A program made the position numbers and the translations under genes. The notes under the pieces are model-generated. The model made no database searches. It was not told the origin of the DNA and saw only the letters and a program-made list of their open reading frames with translations. A DNA stretch of 64,000 nucleotides, taken from assembly GCA_040754295.1 (NCBI GenBank), contig JBFMCQ010000002.1, positions 65,234 to 129,233 of the forward strand, written 5' to 3'. Positions 1-8,274 of the stretch are shown piece after piece. The stretch is from Solimonas sp040754295. GTDB taxonomy: Bacteria; Pseudomonadota; Gammaproteobacteria; Nevskiales; Nevskiaceae. Each line of letters opens with the position of its first letter. The first letter of the stretch is position 1.

Positions 1-1035
1 CGCGAGCGCGCGGTGCTGCGCGGATTGATCGCGGCCGGCGGCGACATCGCCGAGCTGGGCTTTCGCTCCGAGGGCCGCCCGCACGCCGAGCTGCTGGATC
101 TCGCCGAGCAGAAAGTGTTCGCGCTGCGCTCGCGCGCCGAGCACGCGCGCTCCACCTACTTCGCGATGCCGGAGCTGATGGAGTCGCTCGAGCGCAAGAT
201 CGACTTTCTGCGCCACAACCCGGGTGGACTCGCGGGGCTGGCGACCGGTTTCGTCGACCTGGATGCCAAGACCACGGGCCTGCATCCCGGCGATCTGGTG
301 ATCCTGGCCGGGCGGCCGTCGATGGGCAAGACCAGTTTCGCGCTGAATGTCGCCGAGCACGTCGCGCTCTACGAGAAGCAGCCGGCCGCCGTGTTCAGCA
401 TGGAAATGCCGGCGGAGCAGCTGGCGCTGCGCATGATGTCGTCGTTCGCGCGCATTCCGATGGGCAAGCTGCGCAGCGGCGACCTCGAAGACCGCGACTG
501 GGACCGGCTCGTGTCCCAGGGCGGCCTGATCCGCGAGGCGCCGCTGTATATCGACGAGACCGGCGCGCTGTCGCCGCTGGAGCTGCGTGCGCGCGCGCGC
601 CGTATCAAGGCGCGGCACGGGCTGGGGCTGATCGTGGTCGACTACATCCAGCTGATGCAGGTGCCGGGCATCAAGGACAACCGCACCAACGAGATCTCGG
701 AGATTTCGCGCAGCCTCAAGGCGCTGGCCAAGGAACTGGCAGTGCCGGTGATCGCACTTTCGCAGCTCAACCGCGGCGTCGAGCAGCGTGACAACAAGCG
801 GCCGCGGATGGCGGACCTGCGCGAGTCGGGCGGTATCGAGCAGGACGCGGACCTCGTGATCTTCATCTACCGCGACGAGGTCTACAACCGGGATTCGCCG
901 GACAAGGGCACCGCCGAGATCATCATCGCCAAGCAGCGCAACGGCCCGCTCGGCGTCGTGAAGACCGCGTTTCTCGGCGAGTACACGCGCTTCGAGAACC
1001 TCGCGCAGGGCTACACGGACGACTCCGGCGCATGA
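1..1035 (+). CDS. dnaB: Replicative DNA helicase DnaB, 5'-truncated
   Basis: Hexameric replicative helicase that unwinds DNA at the fork. The reading frame is open from the first base, so the N-terminal domain lies outside the window and the 344 visible residues are the linker and RecA-like ATPase domain. The Walker A loop GRPSMGKTS and Walker B strand LIVVDYIQLM are intact, followed by LSQLNRGVEQR and the DLRESGGIEQDAD segment typical of DnaB. No intein interrupts the ATPase domain. The stop overlaps the alr start (ATGA), the usual dnaB-alr pair in proteobacteria. Confidence 0.97.
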   Translation, partial: RERAVLRGLIAAGGDIAELGFRSEGRPHAELLDLAEQKVFALRSRAEHARSTYFAMPELMESLERKIDFLRHNPGGLAGLATGFVDLDAKTTGLHPGDLVILAGRPSMGKTSFALNVAEHVALYEKQPAAVFSMEMPAEQLALRMMSSFARIPMGKLRSGDLEDRDWDRLVSQGGLIREAPLYIDETGALSPLELRARARRIKARHGLGLIVVDYIQLMQVPGIKDNRTNEISEISRSLKALAKELAVPVIALSQLNRGVEQRDNKRPRMADLRESGGIEQDADLVIFIYRDEVYNRDSPDKGTAEIIIAKQRNGPLGVVKTAFLGEYTRFENLAQGYTDDSGA

Positions 1036-2117
1036 TCCCGCGCGTGACCGCGACGGTCGATCTGGCGGCGCTGCGCCACAATCTCGCTGCGGTACGGCAC
1101 CTGGCGCCGCGCTCGCGCGTGATGGCCGCGGTCAAGGCCGATGCCTATGGGCACGGCGCGGTGCCGGTCGCGCGCACGCTCGAAGCCGCCGGCGTCGACG
1201 CGCTCGCGGTCGCCTGCCTCGAGGAGGCGATGACGCTGCGCCAGGCGCGCATCCAGGCGCCGATCGCGCTGCTCGAAGGTGTGATCTCGTTCGAGGAGGC
1301 GGCACAGGCGGTCTACGAGCAGCTGCAGATCGTCGTGCACGACCACTGGCAGATCGCGCTGCTGGAGCAGTTGCCGGCGAGCGCGCGGCTGTCGCTGTGG
1401 CTCAAGCTCGACAGCGGCATGCACCGCCTCGGCTTTCCACTCGCCGACGTGCCGCGGCTCGCCGAAGTCCTGCGCCGGCATCCGGGCTGGACCTTCGAGG
1501 GCTGGATGACGCATCTGGCCTGCGCCGACGAGCCGGACAACCCGTTCACCATCGAGCAGATCCGGTGCTTCGACACGGCGCTGCGCGGCATGCCGGGGCC
1601 GCGCTCGATCGCGAACTCCGCCGGGCTCATCGCCTGGCCGCAGAGCCGCGTCGACTGGGTGCGTCCGGGGCTCGCGCTCTACGGCTGTTCGCCGATGCCC
1701 GATCGCAGCGCCGCGGCGCTCGGGCTGCGGCCGGCGCTACGGCTGGAGAGCCGCATCATCGCGATCCGCGAATACGAAGCCGGCGAGGGCATCGGCTACG
1801 GCCTGGCCTGGCGCTGCCCCGCGCGCACGCGCATCGGCGTCGTTGCCGTCGGTTATGCCGACGGCGTGCACCGCGCGTTTCGCAACGGCACGCCGGTGAT
1901 GATCCGCGGGCGCCATGCCTACCTCGCCGGGCGGGTGTCGATGGACATGATCAGCGTGGATCTGCGCGACGTGCCCGACGCCGCCGTCGGCGATCCCGTG
2001 CTGCTCTGGGGCGATGCGCTACCGGCGGAGCAGGTCGCGGCCTGGGCCGGCACGCTGTCCTACGAGCTGCTGTGCGGGCTTACGCAGCGCGTGCACTTCC
2101 GTCACGTGGACGGCTGA
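1032..2117 (+). CDS. alr: Alanine racemase
   Basis: PLP-dependent racemase that makes D-alanine for peptidoglycan in the cytoplasm. At 361 residues it has family length. The PLP lysine is Lys35 in AAVKADAYGHG near the N-terminus of the TIM barrel. The catalytic tyrosine is Tyr256 in EGIGYGLAWR, and GRVSMDMISVDL marks the C-terminal beta domain. The ATG overlaps the dnaB stop by four bases, so translation is probably coupled. It is followed by a convergent operon, with 60 bp between the stops and no clear T-tract terminator. Confidence 0.96.
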   Translation: MIPRVTATVDLAALRHNLAAVRHLAPRSRVMAAVKADAYGHGAVPVARTLEAAGVDALAVACLEEAMTLRQARIQAPIALLEGVISFEEAAQAVYEQLQIVVHDHWQIALLEQLPASARLSLWLKLDSGMHRLGFPLADVPRLAEVLRRHPGWTFEGWMTHLACADEPDNPFTIEQIRCFDTALRGMPGPRSIANSAGLIAWPQSRVDWVRPGLALYGCSPMPDRSAAALGLRPALRLESRIIAIREYEAGEGIGYGLAWRCPARTRIGVVAVGYADGVHRAFRNGTPVMIRGRHAYLAGRVSMDMISVDLRDVPDAAVGDPVLLWGDALPAEQVAAWAGTLSYELLCGLTQRVHFRHVDG

Positions 2118-2177
2118 GCGCGCGCGGCGCAAGAAACCGGCTGCGCCGGCGCGGTCTCTCACGCCTGCGGCCGGCGC

Positions 2178-2447
2178 TCAATGCACGGTCGGCGACAGCC
2201 TGCGCAGCGCTTCGGCGGTCGTCGTCGCGCCGGTGCGCTCGACGTCGTCGCGGGTGTAGACCTCGCCCGGCCCAGCCAGGCATGGCCGGTCTTCGCTGCG
2301 CTTGATGTGGCTGCCGGTCGCCTGCAGGCAGTTCGGCGGCTCGGCGGCCTTTGCGGTCTCGGGCTGCTCGGCCGGTCCGTCCTTCGCGTTGCCGGCGCAA
2401 CCGAGCAGAAACACCGCACTGGCGAGCACCGGTAGCAGCTTGTTCAT
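2178..2447 (-). CDS. Small lipoprotein with a TonB-plug-like peptide
   Basis: Predicted 89-residue lipoprotein. MNKLLPVLASAVFLLGC gives a signal peptide ending in a lipobox (LLGC), and AGGAGG lies just upstream of this ATG, which decides the start over a longer in-frame option at 2474. The mature part has a Pro/Glu/Ala-rich linker, two further cysteines, and a C-terminal stretch with GSHIKR, VYTRDDVERTGATT and AEALRRL. That stretch closely resembles the opening of TonB-dependent receptor plug domains. No barrel follows; the protein ends there. It lies 42 bp after the FHA gene, probably last in that operon. Its function is unknown. Confidence 0.75.
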   Translation of the reverse strand: MNKLLPVLASAVFLLGCAGNAKDGPAEQPETAKAAEPPNCLQATGSHIKRSEDRPCLAGPGEVYTRDDVERTGATTTAEALRRLSPTVH

Positions 2448-2489
2448 GACCTGCCTCCTGTAAGCCTCACTCACGCGCCGAGCGAAGCC

Positions 2490-3194
2490 TCAGCCGACGA
2501 GCACGAAGGTCATCTTCGTGCCCACCAGTTCGACCGTGTCGTTGTGATTGAGTTTCCGTGCCTGGGCGTCGATGGGCTGGCCGTTGACCAAGGGCCGCTG
2601 GCCGGCGCTTTCGCCACCGACGTGGACGATGTAGTAGCCGTCGGCGCGCCGCGTGATCGCGGCGACCTGCACGCCCGGCTTGCCGATCGTCGTCAGCGCC
2701 TTGGACAGCTCCAGCTCCTTGCCGGCATTGACGCCACTGGCGACGCGCAGGCGACCGAGCAGCGGCCGCGGCGGTGCCGCCGCCGGCGCGACCGGGGCCG
2801 CAGCGCTCGCCGCCGCAGCCGGCGTGGCGGAGCGGCTGAGCTGGGCATCGAAGGCCTCGCCGAACTGGCCCGGCTTGAGGATCATGGTCTTCTCGAAGTC
2901 GTCGTCGACCTCGCCCTCGTACCTGAGCGTGTTGCGGCCGATCGAGATGACATCGCCGTTGGACAGCGGGTGCTTGGCGATCTGCTTGCCGTTGACCTGC
3001 GTGCCGTTGGTCGAGTCCAGATCCTCGAGAAACGAATCCTGCAGGATCGTGATGACGACGGCGTGATGTCCGGAGACGGCCTTGTCGCTCAGACAGATGT
3101 CGTTGTCCGGGTGACGTCCGATGGTGATCCGCTCTTTGCTGAGCGGGAACTCCTGGGTCTGGCCGCTGCTGTCGGTGACGATGAGTTTGCCCAT
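2490..3194 (-). CDS. FHA domain protein
   Basis: 234 residues. The N-terminal 95 residues form a canonical forkhead-associated domain that binds phosphothreonine: TIGRHPDNDICL, SGHHAVV and LEDLDSTNGTQVNG are all present. An Ala/Pro-rich linker (about 115-150) leads to a second, degenerate FHA-like fold (about 148-234) that keeps TIGKPG and PLVNGQPI but lacks the SxxH core. It starts 10 bp after the PP2C stop and is transcribed with the kinase and phosphatase, so it is probably the phosphopeptide reader of this system. No type VI secretion genes are nearby. Confidence 0.9.
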   Translation of the reverse strand: MGKLIVTDSSGQTQEFPLSKERITIGRHPDNDICLSDKAVSGHHAVVITILQDSFLEDLDSTNGTQVNGKQIAKHPLSNGDVISIGRNTLRYEGEVDDDFEKTMILKPGQFGEAFDAQLSRSATPAAAASAAAPVAPAAAPPRPLLGRLRVASGVNAGKELELSKALTTIGKPGVQVAAITRRADGYYIVHVGGESAGQRPLVNGQPIDAQARKLNHNDTVELVGTKMTFVLVG

Positions 3195-3204
3195 ATGTCG
3201 AGTC

Positions 3205-4026
3205 CTAGAACCATTCCATCAGACGTTCGTACCAACGCCGGCCGGGGACGAGCGAGGCGTCCACGCGCGCCAGCACGACCGACACGTTGTCCTTGCCCCC
3301 GCCCTCATTCGCGAGCGCGACCAGCTCGGTGGCCGCGCCATCAAGGTTATCAGCGTACTTTCCGAGCGTTAAGCCGATGACTTCATCCGATACCATGTCC
3401 GTGAGCCCGTCCGAGCACAGCAGGACGATATCGTGGGTTTCGAGCGTCTCCTCGAGCAGGTCGACGGCGACCTCCGGCTCGACGCCCAGCGCGCGCGTGA
3501 CGATGTTCTTGCGCACCAGCTTCAAGGCCTCGTCGCGGTCGTAGTGGCCGCGCGCGACCAGCTCCTCGATCAGCGAATGATCGCGCGTGATCTGCTCCAG
3601 CCTGCCGCCGCGGTAGCGGTACAGCCGGGAGTCGCCGACGTAGGCGATCGACATGCGGTCGTCATGCAGCAGGCAGGTCACGATCGTGGTGCCCATACCG
3701 GCGCACTGCGGCTGGCTCTGCGCCACCGAGTAGATCGCCCGGTGTGCGTCCTCCACCGCCGCGCGCAGCATCAGCGCCTCCGCGCTGAACCCGCTTGCGG
3801 CGTCGATTTCGCCGTGCTTCAGCTCCGGCCATTTGCGCCGCGCGACGTCGAGCACGGTGGTCACCGAAATGCCGCTGGCGATCTCGCCGGCGTTATAGCC
3901 GCCCATACCGTCGGCCAGCACCAGCAGGCCGATCTCGGGGTCCTCGCCGACGGCGTCTTCGTTGTTGGTGCGTACACGGCCGTTGTGCGACAGCAGCGCC
4001 GTGGCGACCTTATCCTTGAGCGCCAT
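3205..4026 (-). CDS. PP2C-family serine/threonine phosphatase
   Basis: 273 residues. Metal-dependent protein phosphatase with the PP2C motifs in order: RTNNEDA, VLADGMGGYNAGE (metal-binding Asp-Gly), YVGDSRLYRYRGG, LLCSDGLTDMVSD and GGKDNVSVVL. The ATG at 4026 (MALKDKV) is chosen because the family's conserved region begins there and it follows the kinase stop by 7 bp. A longer frame to 4113 would overlap the kinase gene. It probably reverses phosphorylation by the neighbouring kinase. Confidence 0.93.
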   Translation of the reverse strand: MALKDKVATALLSHNGRVRTNNEDAVGEDPEIGLLVLADGMGGYNAGEIASGISVTTVLDVARRKWPELKHGEIDAASGFSAEALMLRAAVEDAHRAIYSVAQSQPQCAGMGTTIVTCLLHDDRMSIAYVGDSRLYRYRGGRLEQITRDHSLIEELVARGHYDRDEALKLVRKNIVTRALGVEPEVAVDLLEETLETHDIVLLCSDGLTDMVSDEVIGLTLGKYADNLDGAATELVALANEGGGKDNVSVVLARVDASLVPGRRWYERLMEWF

Positions 4027-4033
4027 GCGCACC

Positions 4034-6691
4034 TCAGGCAGCGCCGGCCGTGGCCATCGTCGCGCGCAGCTCGCGCGCGAGCTCGGCGCCGCGCTGATAG
4101 CGCTCGCCGGCATTCTTGCGCAGCGCTTTCTCGACGATGTCGCTCAAGGCGGACGGCAGGTCCGGGCGCAACCGCGACAGCGGCGCATGCGGCTCGTGGG
4201 TGATCTTGAGCATCAGGTCGACCATCGACTCGGCCCGGAACGGCAGCGCGCCGCTGAGCAGTTGGTAGAGCGTCACGCCCAGCGAGAACAGGTCGGAGCG
4301 CCCGTCGACGCGCTTGCCGGCGAGCTGCTCCGGCGACATGTAGCTCGGCGTGCCCAGGACCATGCCGGTGCGCGTCTTGCTCGAGTCGGTGATGCGCGCG
4401 ATGCCGAAGTCCATGAGCTTGATCGTGCGGCTGGACTCGACCAGCATCATGTTCGCCGGCTTGATGTCGCGATGAACGATGCCGTTGGCGTGCGCGTAGT
4501 CGAGCGCGTCCGCGGCGTCGGCGAGCAGGCGCAGGACTTCGGATACCGGCAGCAGACCGTCGGGCCTGGTGTAGCGCCTCAGGTCGTGGCCGCGGATGAA
4601 CTCCATCGCGATGTAGGCGAGATTGCGCTCCTCGCCGGCGTCGTAGATCGCGACGATGTTGGGATGCGTCAGGCGGCCCGCGGTCTGCGCCTCGCGGAAG
4701 AAGCGCTCCTTGACGCCCGCCAGCTCGTCGGGCTCGAACGCCTGCGACAGCGCCATCGTCTTGATCGCCACCTGGCGGCCGAGCTTCGGGTCCTTGCCCA
4801 GGTAGACGACGCCCATCGCGCCCTTGCCGAGCTCCTTTTCGACCTGGTAGCGGCCGAGCATCGGCTGCTCGAACTGCTCGGTCGAGTCGAGCACGAGCTG
4901 GCTGCCGGGATGCGCGCTGGCGCCGCCGCCGAGGATGACCGTGTCCGACAGCTGCTTCGCGCGGTCGAGCTTGTGCTGCACGTCGCGGAACGCCGCGTTG
5001 TGCTCGGCGATGTACCGATAGACCGACTCGGCGTCGTTGAACTGGTGCTTGCGCTCGAAGTCGAGCGCGAGGTTGTAGAGCAGATCGAGCAGCCTGTCGT
5101 CGACCGGCTGCACGCGGCGAAACCTCTCGAACGCCATGTCGAGCTGGCCCTGGCCCTGGAGCGCGAGACCGAGCATGCGCTGGGACTCGGCGCCCTCGGC
5201 TGCGCTGCTCGGCTTGAGGCGCCCGGTGATGTCGAACTGCTTGACCGTCATGAACGCGTGGCCGGCGAGCAGGAACACGCTGGCGACGGTGAGCTTCAGC
5301 CACACCGCCGACGTCGCCATGAGGCCGATCTCGGTCGCGATCAGGGCGACCGCCACGGCGAGCGTCAGCACCGCCGCGATCGTCGCCTTGAGCCGCGGCA
5401 GCGCGAACGCGAGGTAGAGCGCAATCAGCGCGAACAGCGCGAGCTCGGCCCAGCCGGTCCACGCCGGCCGGATGAAGAAATCGCGCTGCAGCAGGCTCGA
5501 CACCGTGTGCGCCAGCGTCAGCACCGGCGCCGCGGACGCCGAGACCGGCGTCGCGAAAGTCTCGCCGCTACCCGCCGCCGTCGTGCCGATCAGCACGATC
5601 TTGTCCTTGTACTTGGCCAGCGGCAGCTTGCCGGCGAGCAACTCGTGGGCCGAATCGACCGGAAACGGCGGCTGCCCGTCGCTGCCCGTGTAGAAGTGTG
5701 TGTACATGCGCAACGCCGGGTCCGTGTCGATCGTCACGCCGCCCATCGCGATGCCCTCGCCCAGGCGCAGCTCGATGTCCTGTGCCGTCAGGTTCAGCGC
5801 GGCGGCAGCGATCGTCAGCGACAGCGACGGATAGAACTCGTCGACATACTGCAGCACCAGCGGCTCGAAGCGCACGGCGCCGTCGACATCCGGTACGACG
5901 TTGAGATGGCCGATGCCGGCCGCGGCCGCACCGAGCGCCTCGAGCGGCAACAGCGCTGCGCGCGCCGGCAATGGCAGATCACCGGCGGCACGCGCCCCGA
6001 CGCGCTCGTGGATGCGGGTCAGCGCATTGCGGCGCATGAACTCGGGTAGCGGCGCATCCGGCCGTCCCTGCGGGCGGCCGAGCGCGAACACCATCGGCAG
6101 TTGCACGCGGCCGTGCGCGCGCAGCGCGGCGGCGAGGGTCTCGTCGCCGGAGCCGGCAGCGCTCAGCGCGTCGACCAGCTCCGTCATCAGCCGGCGATAG
6201 TCGCGCGCAAGCGCCGAGTCCGCGTAGGCCTGGGCGACGCCGGCGAACTCCGGTGACGTGCCGGCCGCATCCCCGAGCATCAGCCCGAAGGTTTCGATCT
6301 CAGCCGGGATCTGCCGGACCAGCGGTGACTCGCGTAGCCGGCTGGCCAGCGCGCGCAGGCGCGCGCTGCCGGCGGATTGCTCGGCTTCGAGATAAAGCGC
6401 CGTGCTGCCAATGACCTTGGCGCCGCCCTCGGCGAGCGTGTCGATGAGTCTGGCCTGCAGCTCCCGCGGCCACGGCCAGCGCCCGAGATCGGCGATCGAT
6501 TCCTCGTCGATGGCGATGACGGCGATGCGCTCCGACGGCGCGCGGTCGCGCGCGCGCACGCCGAGATCGTAGGTATGGCGCTCGAGCGACTGGAAACCGT
6601 CGCCGAGCACGGCGAACGCGAGCACCGCGAAGACGAGGCTGAAGACGAGCGCGGCGACCCAGTCACGGCTCCAGAAAACTCGCCCTGCCAC
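4034..6691 (-). CDS. CHASE2-domain membrane Ser/Thr protein kinase
   Basis: About 885 residues. An N-terminal membrane helix is followed by an extracytoplasmic CHASE2 sensor (about 25-400, with IAVIAIDEESIADLGRWPWP), three hydrophobic helices (about 407-483), a TPR-like segment (about 500-590), and a C-terminal Hanks-type kinase. The kinase has ELGKGAMGVVYLG near 615, AIKTM lysine, IVHRDIKPANMM near 737, LMDFGIARI near 758 and GTPSYMSPEQL near 788, so it should be active. Start: the frame extends to ATG 6766 or TTG 6787, but that stretch translates a 15-bp tandem repeat and nearly abuts radA. GTG 6691 has a GGGGA just upstream and is preferred. First gene of the kinase-phosphatase-FHA-lipoprotein operon. 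Confidence 0.92.
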   Translation of the reverse strand: MAGRVFWSRDWVAALVFSLVFAVLAFAVLGDGFQSLERHTYDLGVRARDRAPSERIAVIAIDEESIADLGRWPWPRELQARLIDTLAEGGAKVIGSTALYLEAEQSAGSARLRALASRLRESPLVRQIPAEIETFGLMLGDAAGTSPEFAGVAQAYADSALARDYRRLMTELVDALSAAGSGDETLAAALRAHGRVQLPMVFALGRPQGRPDAPLPEFMRRNALTRIHERVGARAAGDLPLPARAALLPLEALGAAAAGIGHLNVVPDVDGAVRFEPLVLQYVDEFYPSLSLTIAAAALNLTAQDIELRLGEGIAMGGVTIDTDPALRMYTHFYTGSDGQPPFPVDSAHELLAGKLPLAKYKDKIVLIGTTAAGSGETFATPVSASAAPVLTLAHTVSSLLQRDFFIRPAWTGWAELALFALIALYLAFALPRLKATIAAVLTLAVAVALIATEIGLMATSAVWLKLTVASVFLLAGHAFMTVKQFDITGRLKPSSAAEGAESQRMLGLALQGQGQLDMAFERFRRVQPVDDRLLDLLYNLALDFERKHQFNDAESVYRYIAEHNAAFRDVQHKLDRAKQLSDTVILGGGASAHPGSQLVLDSTEQFEQPMLGRYQVEKELGKGAMGVVYLGKDPKLGRQVAIKTMALSQAFEPDELAGVKERFFREAQTAGRLTHPNIVAIYDAGEERNLAYIAMEFIRGHDLRRYTRPDGLLPVSEVLRLLADAADALDYAHANGIVHRDIKPANMMLVESSRTIKLMDFGIARITDSSKTRTGMVLGTPSYMSPEQLAGKRVDGRSDLFSLGVTLYQLLSGALPFRAESMVDLMLKITHEPHAPLSRLRPDLPSALSDIVEKALRKNAGERYQRGAELARELRATMATAGAA

Positions 6692-6718
6692 TGAAGTCCC
6701 CCGCCGCGTCGCGCGAGC

Positions 6719-6763
6719 CCGATGGATTAAAGCCCGATGGATTAAAGTCCGATGGATTAAAGT
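6719..6763. repeat. Three 15-bp direct repeats before the kinase gene
   Basis: Three head-to-tail copies of CCGATGGATTAAAG(C/T), at 6719-6733, 6734-6748 and 6749-6763. They are AT-richer than the surroundings and lie in the 124-bp divergent spacer between the preferred kinase start and radA. Read on the minus strand, the unit encodes LIHRA/LIHRT if translation begins upstream. They may be regulator binding sites (inference). Confidence 0.8.
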
Positions 6764-6815
6764 CATAGTAACCGTTTTTCCGATCAAGCCAAACCAAGGA
6801 CGACAGCGCCCGACG

Positions 6816-8171
6816 ATGGCGAAGCTGCGGACCGAGTACGTGTGCCAGAGCTGCGGCGCGGCGAGCCCGAAGTGGTCGGGTCAGTGCGCCGACTGCGGTA
6901 GCTGGAACAGCCTCGTCGAGACGCAGGCCCTGCGCCCGTCGTCGCGCAGCGGCGGCATCAGCGGGACCGCGCTCGGGCGCGTGCAGCGGCTGGCAGAGGT
7001 CGACGTCGAAGAGGCGCCGCGTGCGTCGACCGGCATCGGCGAAGTCGACCGCGTGCTCGGCGGCGGCATCGTGCCCGGTGCAGTGATCCTGATCGGCGGC
7101 GATCCGGGCATCGGCAAGTCGACGCTGCTGCTGCAGGTGCTTGCCGCGGTGCAGGGGCAGCTGCCGACGCTCTACGTCACCGGGGAGGAATCGCTCGCGC
7201 AGGTGCGGCTGCGCGCACAGCGTCTCGGGCTGACCAACCTCGACGTGCCGGTGCTCGCCGAAACCCGCGTCGAGCAGATCCTGGTGCAGCTGTCGCAGCT
7301 CAAGCCGCGCTTCGTCGTCATCGACTCGATCCAGACGCTGTACACCGACACGCTGGACTCGGCGCCGGGCTCGGTGTCACAGCTGCGCGAGTGCGCCGCG
7401 CAGCTCGTGCGTCATGCGAAGACCGCAGGAACCGCGATCGTTCTCGTCGGCCATGTGACCAAGGAGGGCGCGATCGCCGGTCCACGCGTGCTCGAGCACA
7501 TGGTCGACACCGTGCTGTACTTCGAGCACGATCCGGGCTCGCGCTTCCGCATCGTGCGCGCGATCAAGAACCGCTTCGGCGCGGTCAACGAGCTCGGCGT
7601 GTTCGCGATGACCGACGCCGGGCTGCGCGAAGTCGGCAACCCCTCGGCGCTGTTCCTGTCGCGACACGGCGAGCCGGTGCCGGGCAGCGTCGTCACCGTT
7701 GCGCGCCAGGGCAGCCGCCCGCTGCTGGTCGAAGTCCAGGTGCTGGTCGACCGCTCGACGATCGGTACGCCGCGGCGCGTCACGCTGGGCCTGGAGAGCA
7801 ACCGCCTGAGCATGCTGCTCGCGGTGCTGCACCGTCACGGCGGCATCGCGCTCGGCGATCAGGACGTGTTCGCCAATGTCGTCGGTGGCATGCGCATCCA
7901 GGAGACCGCCGCCGATCTGCCGCTGCTGCTCGCGGCACTGTCGAGCTTCCGCTCACGGCCGTGGCCGGGGGAGTGTGTGGTTTTCGGCGAAGTCGGGCTG
8001 GCCGGCGAAGTGCGGCCGGTCGTCGCCGGCGAGGAGCGCCTGCTCGAAGCGGCGAAGCAGGGCTTCAAGCGTGCAGTCGTGCCGCAGGCCAACAAGCCGC
8101 GGCGCAGCGCGAAGCTCGATATCGACGTAGTCCCGGTCTCGCGTCTGAGCGAGGCGCTCGAGCAGTTGTAG
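6816..8171 (+). CDS. radA: DNA repair protein RadA
   Basis: RecA-related ATPase that promotes branch migration in recombinational repair. 451 residues: an N-terminal C4 zinc finger (YVCQSCGAA and QCADCGSW), a RecA core with Walker A GGDPGIGKST, the RadA-specific KNRFGAVNE motif near 250, and a C-terminal Lon-protease-like domain without protease function. The ATG at 6816 gives the standard N-terminus MAKLRTEYVC. It is divergent from the kinase operon and convergent with the CorC-family gene. Confidence 0.97.
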   Translation: MAKLRTEYVCQSCGAASPKWSGQCADCGSWNSLVETQALRPSSRSGGISGTALGRVQRLAEVDVEEAPRASTGIGEVDRVLGGGIVPGAVILIGGDPGIGKSTLLLQVLAAVQGQLPTLYVTGEESLAQVRLRAQRLGLTNLDVPVLAETRVEQILVQLSQLKPRFVVIDSIQTLYTDTLDSAPGSVSQLRECAAQLVRHAKTAGTAIVLVGHVTKEGAIAGPRVLEHMVDTVLYFEHDPGSRFRIVRAIKNRFGAVNELGVFAMTDAGLREVGNPSALFLSRHGEPVPGSVVTVARQGSRPLLVEVQVLVDRSTIGTPRRVTLGLESNRLSMLLAVLHRHGGIALGDQDVFANVVGGMRIQETAADLPLLLAALSSFRSRPWPGECVVFGEVGLAGEVRPVVAGEERLLEAAKQGFKRAVVPQANKPRRSAKLDIDVVPVSRLSEALEQL

Positions 8172-8206
8172 GATGGATGCGGCGAACGCAGGCGAACCGC
8201 AGCGAT

Positions 8207-8271
8207 GCGCTTGGCCTGCGCCCGGCGCAGACGGCGGTCCGCTGCCGAGCGGCTCGCATGGGGCCAAGCGC
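8207..8271. repeat. Inverted repeat between radA and the corC-like gene
   Basis: A perfect 10-bp inverted repeat, GCGCTTGGCC at 8207-8216 and GGCCAAGCGC at 8262-8271, encloses a smaller hairpin (CGAG-CGG-CTCG). It fills the gap between two convergent genes, so it may act as a bidirectional terminator, although no T-tract follows. The flank beginning AGGATG at 8170 resembles the dapD-glnD spacer, suggesting a dispersed element. Confidence 0.55.
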
Positions 8272-8274
8272 GGG

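Noticed and set aside
4026..4113. N-terminal extension of the PP2C gene (MPASAISAAPSS...).
   Set aside because: It would overlap the upstream kinase gene, and the conserved region starts at 4026.
2178..6787. Type VI secretion locus, suggested by kinase, phosphatase and FHA genes.
   Set aside because: No tss, hcp, vgrG or clpV gene is nearby; the flanks are alr and radA.
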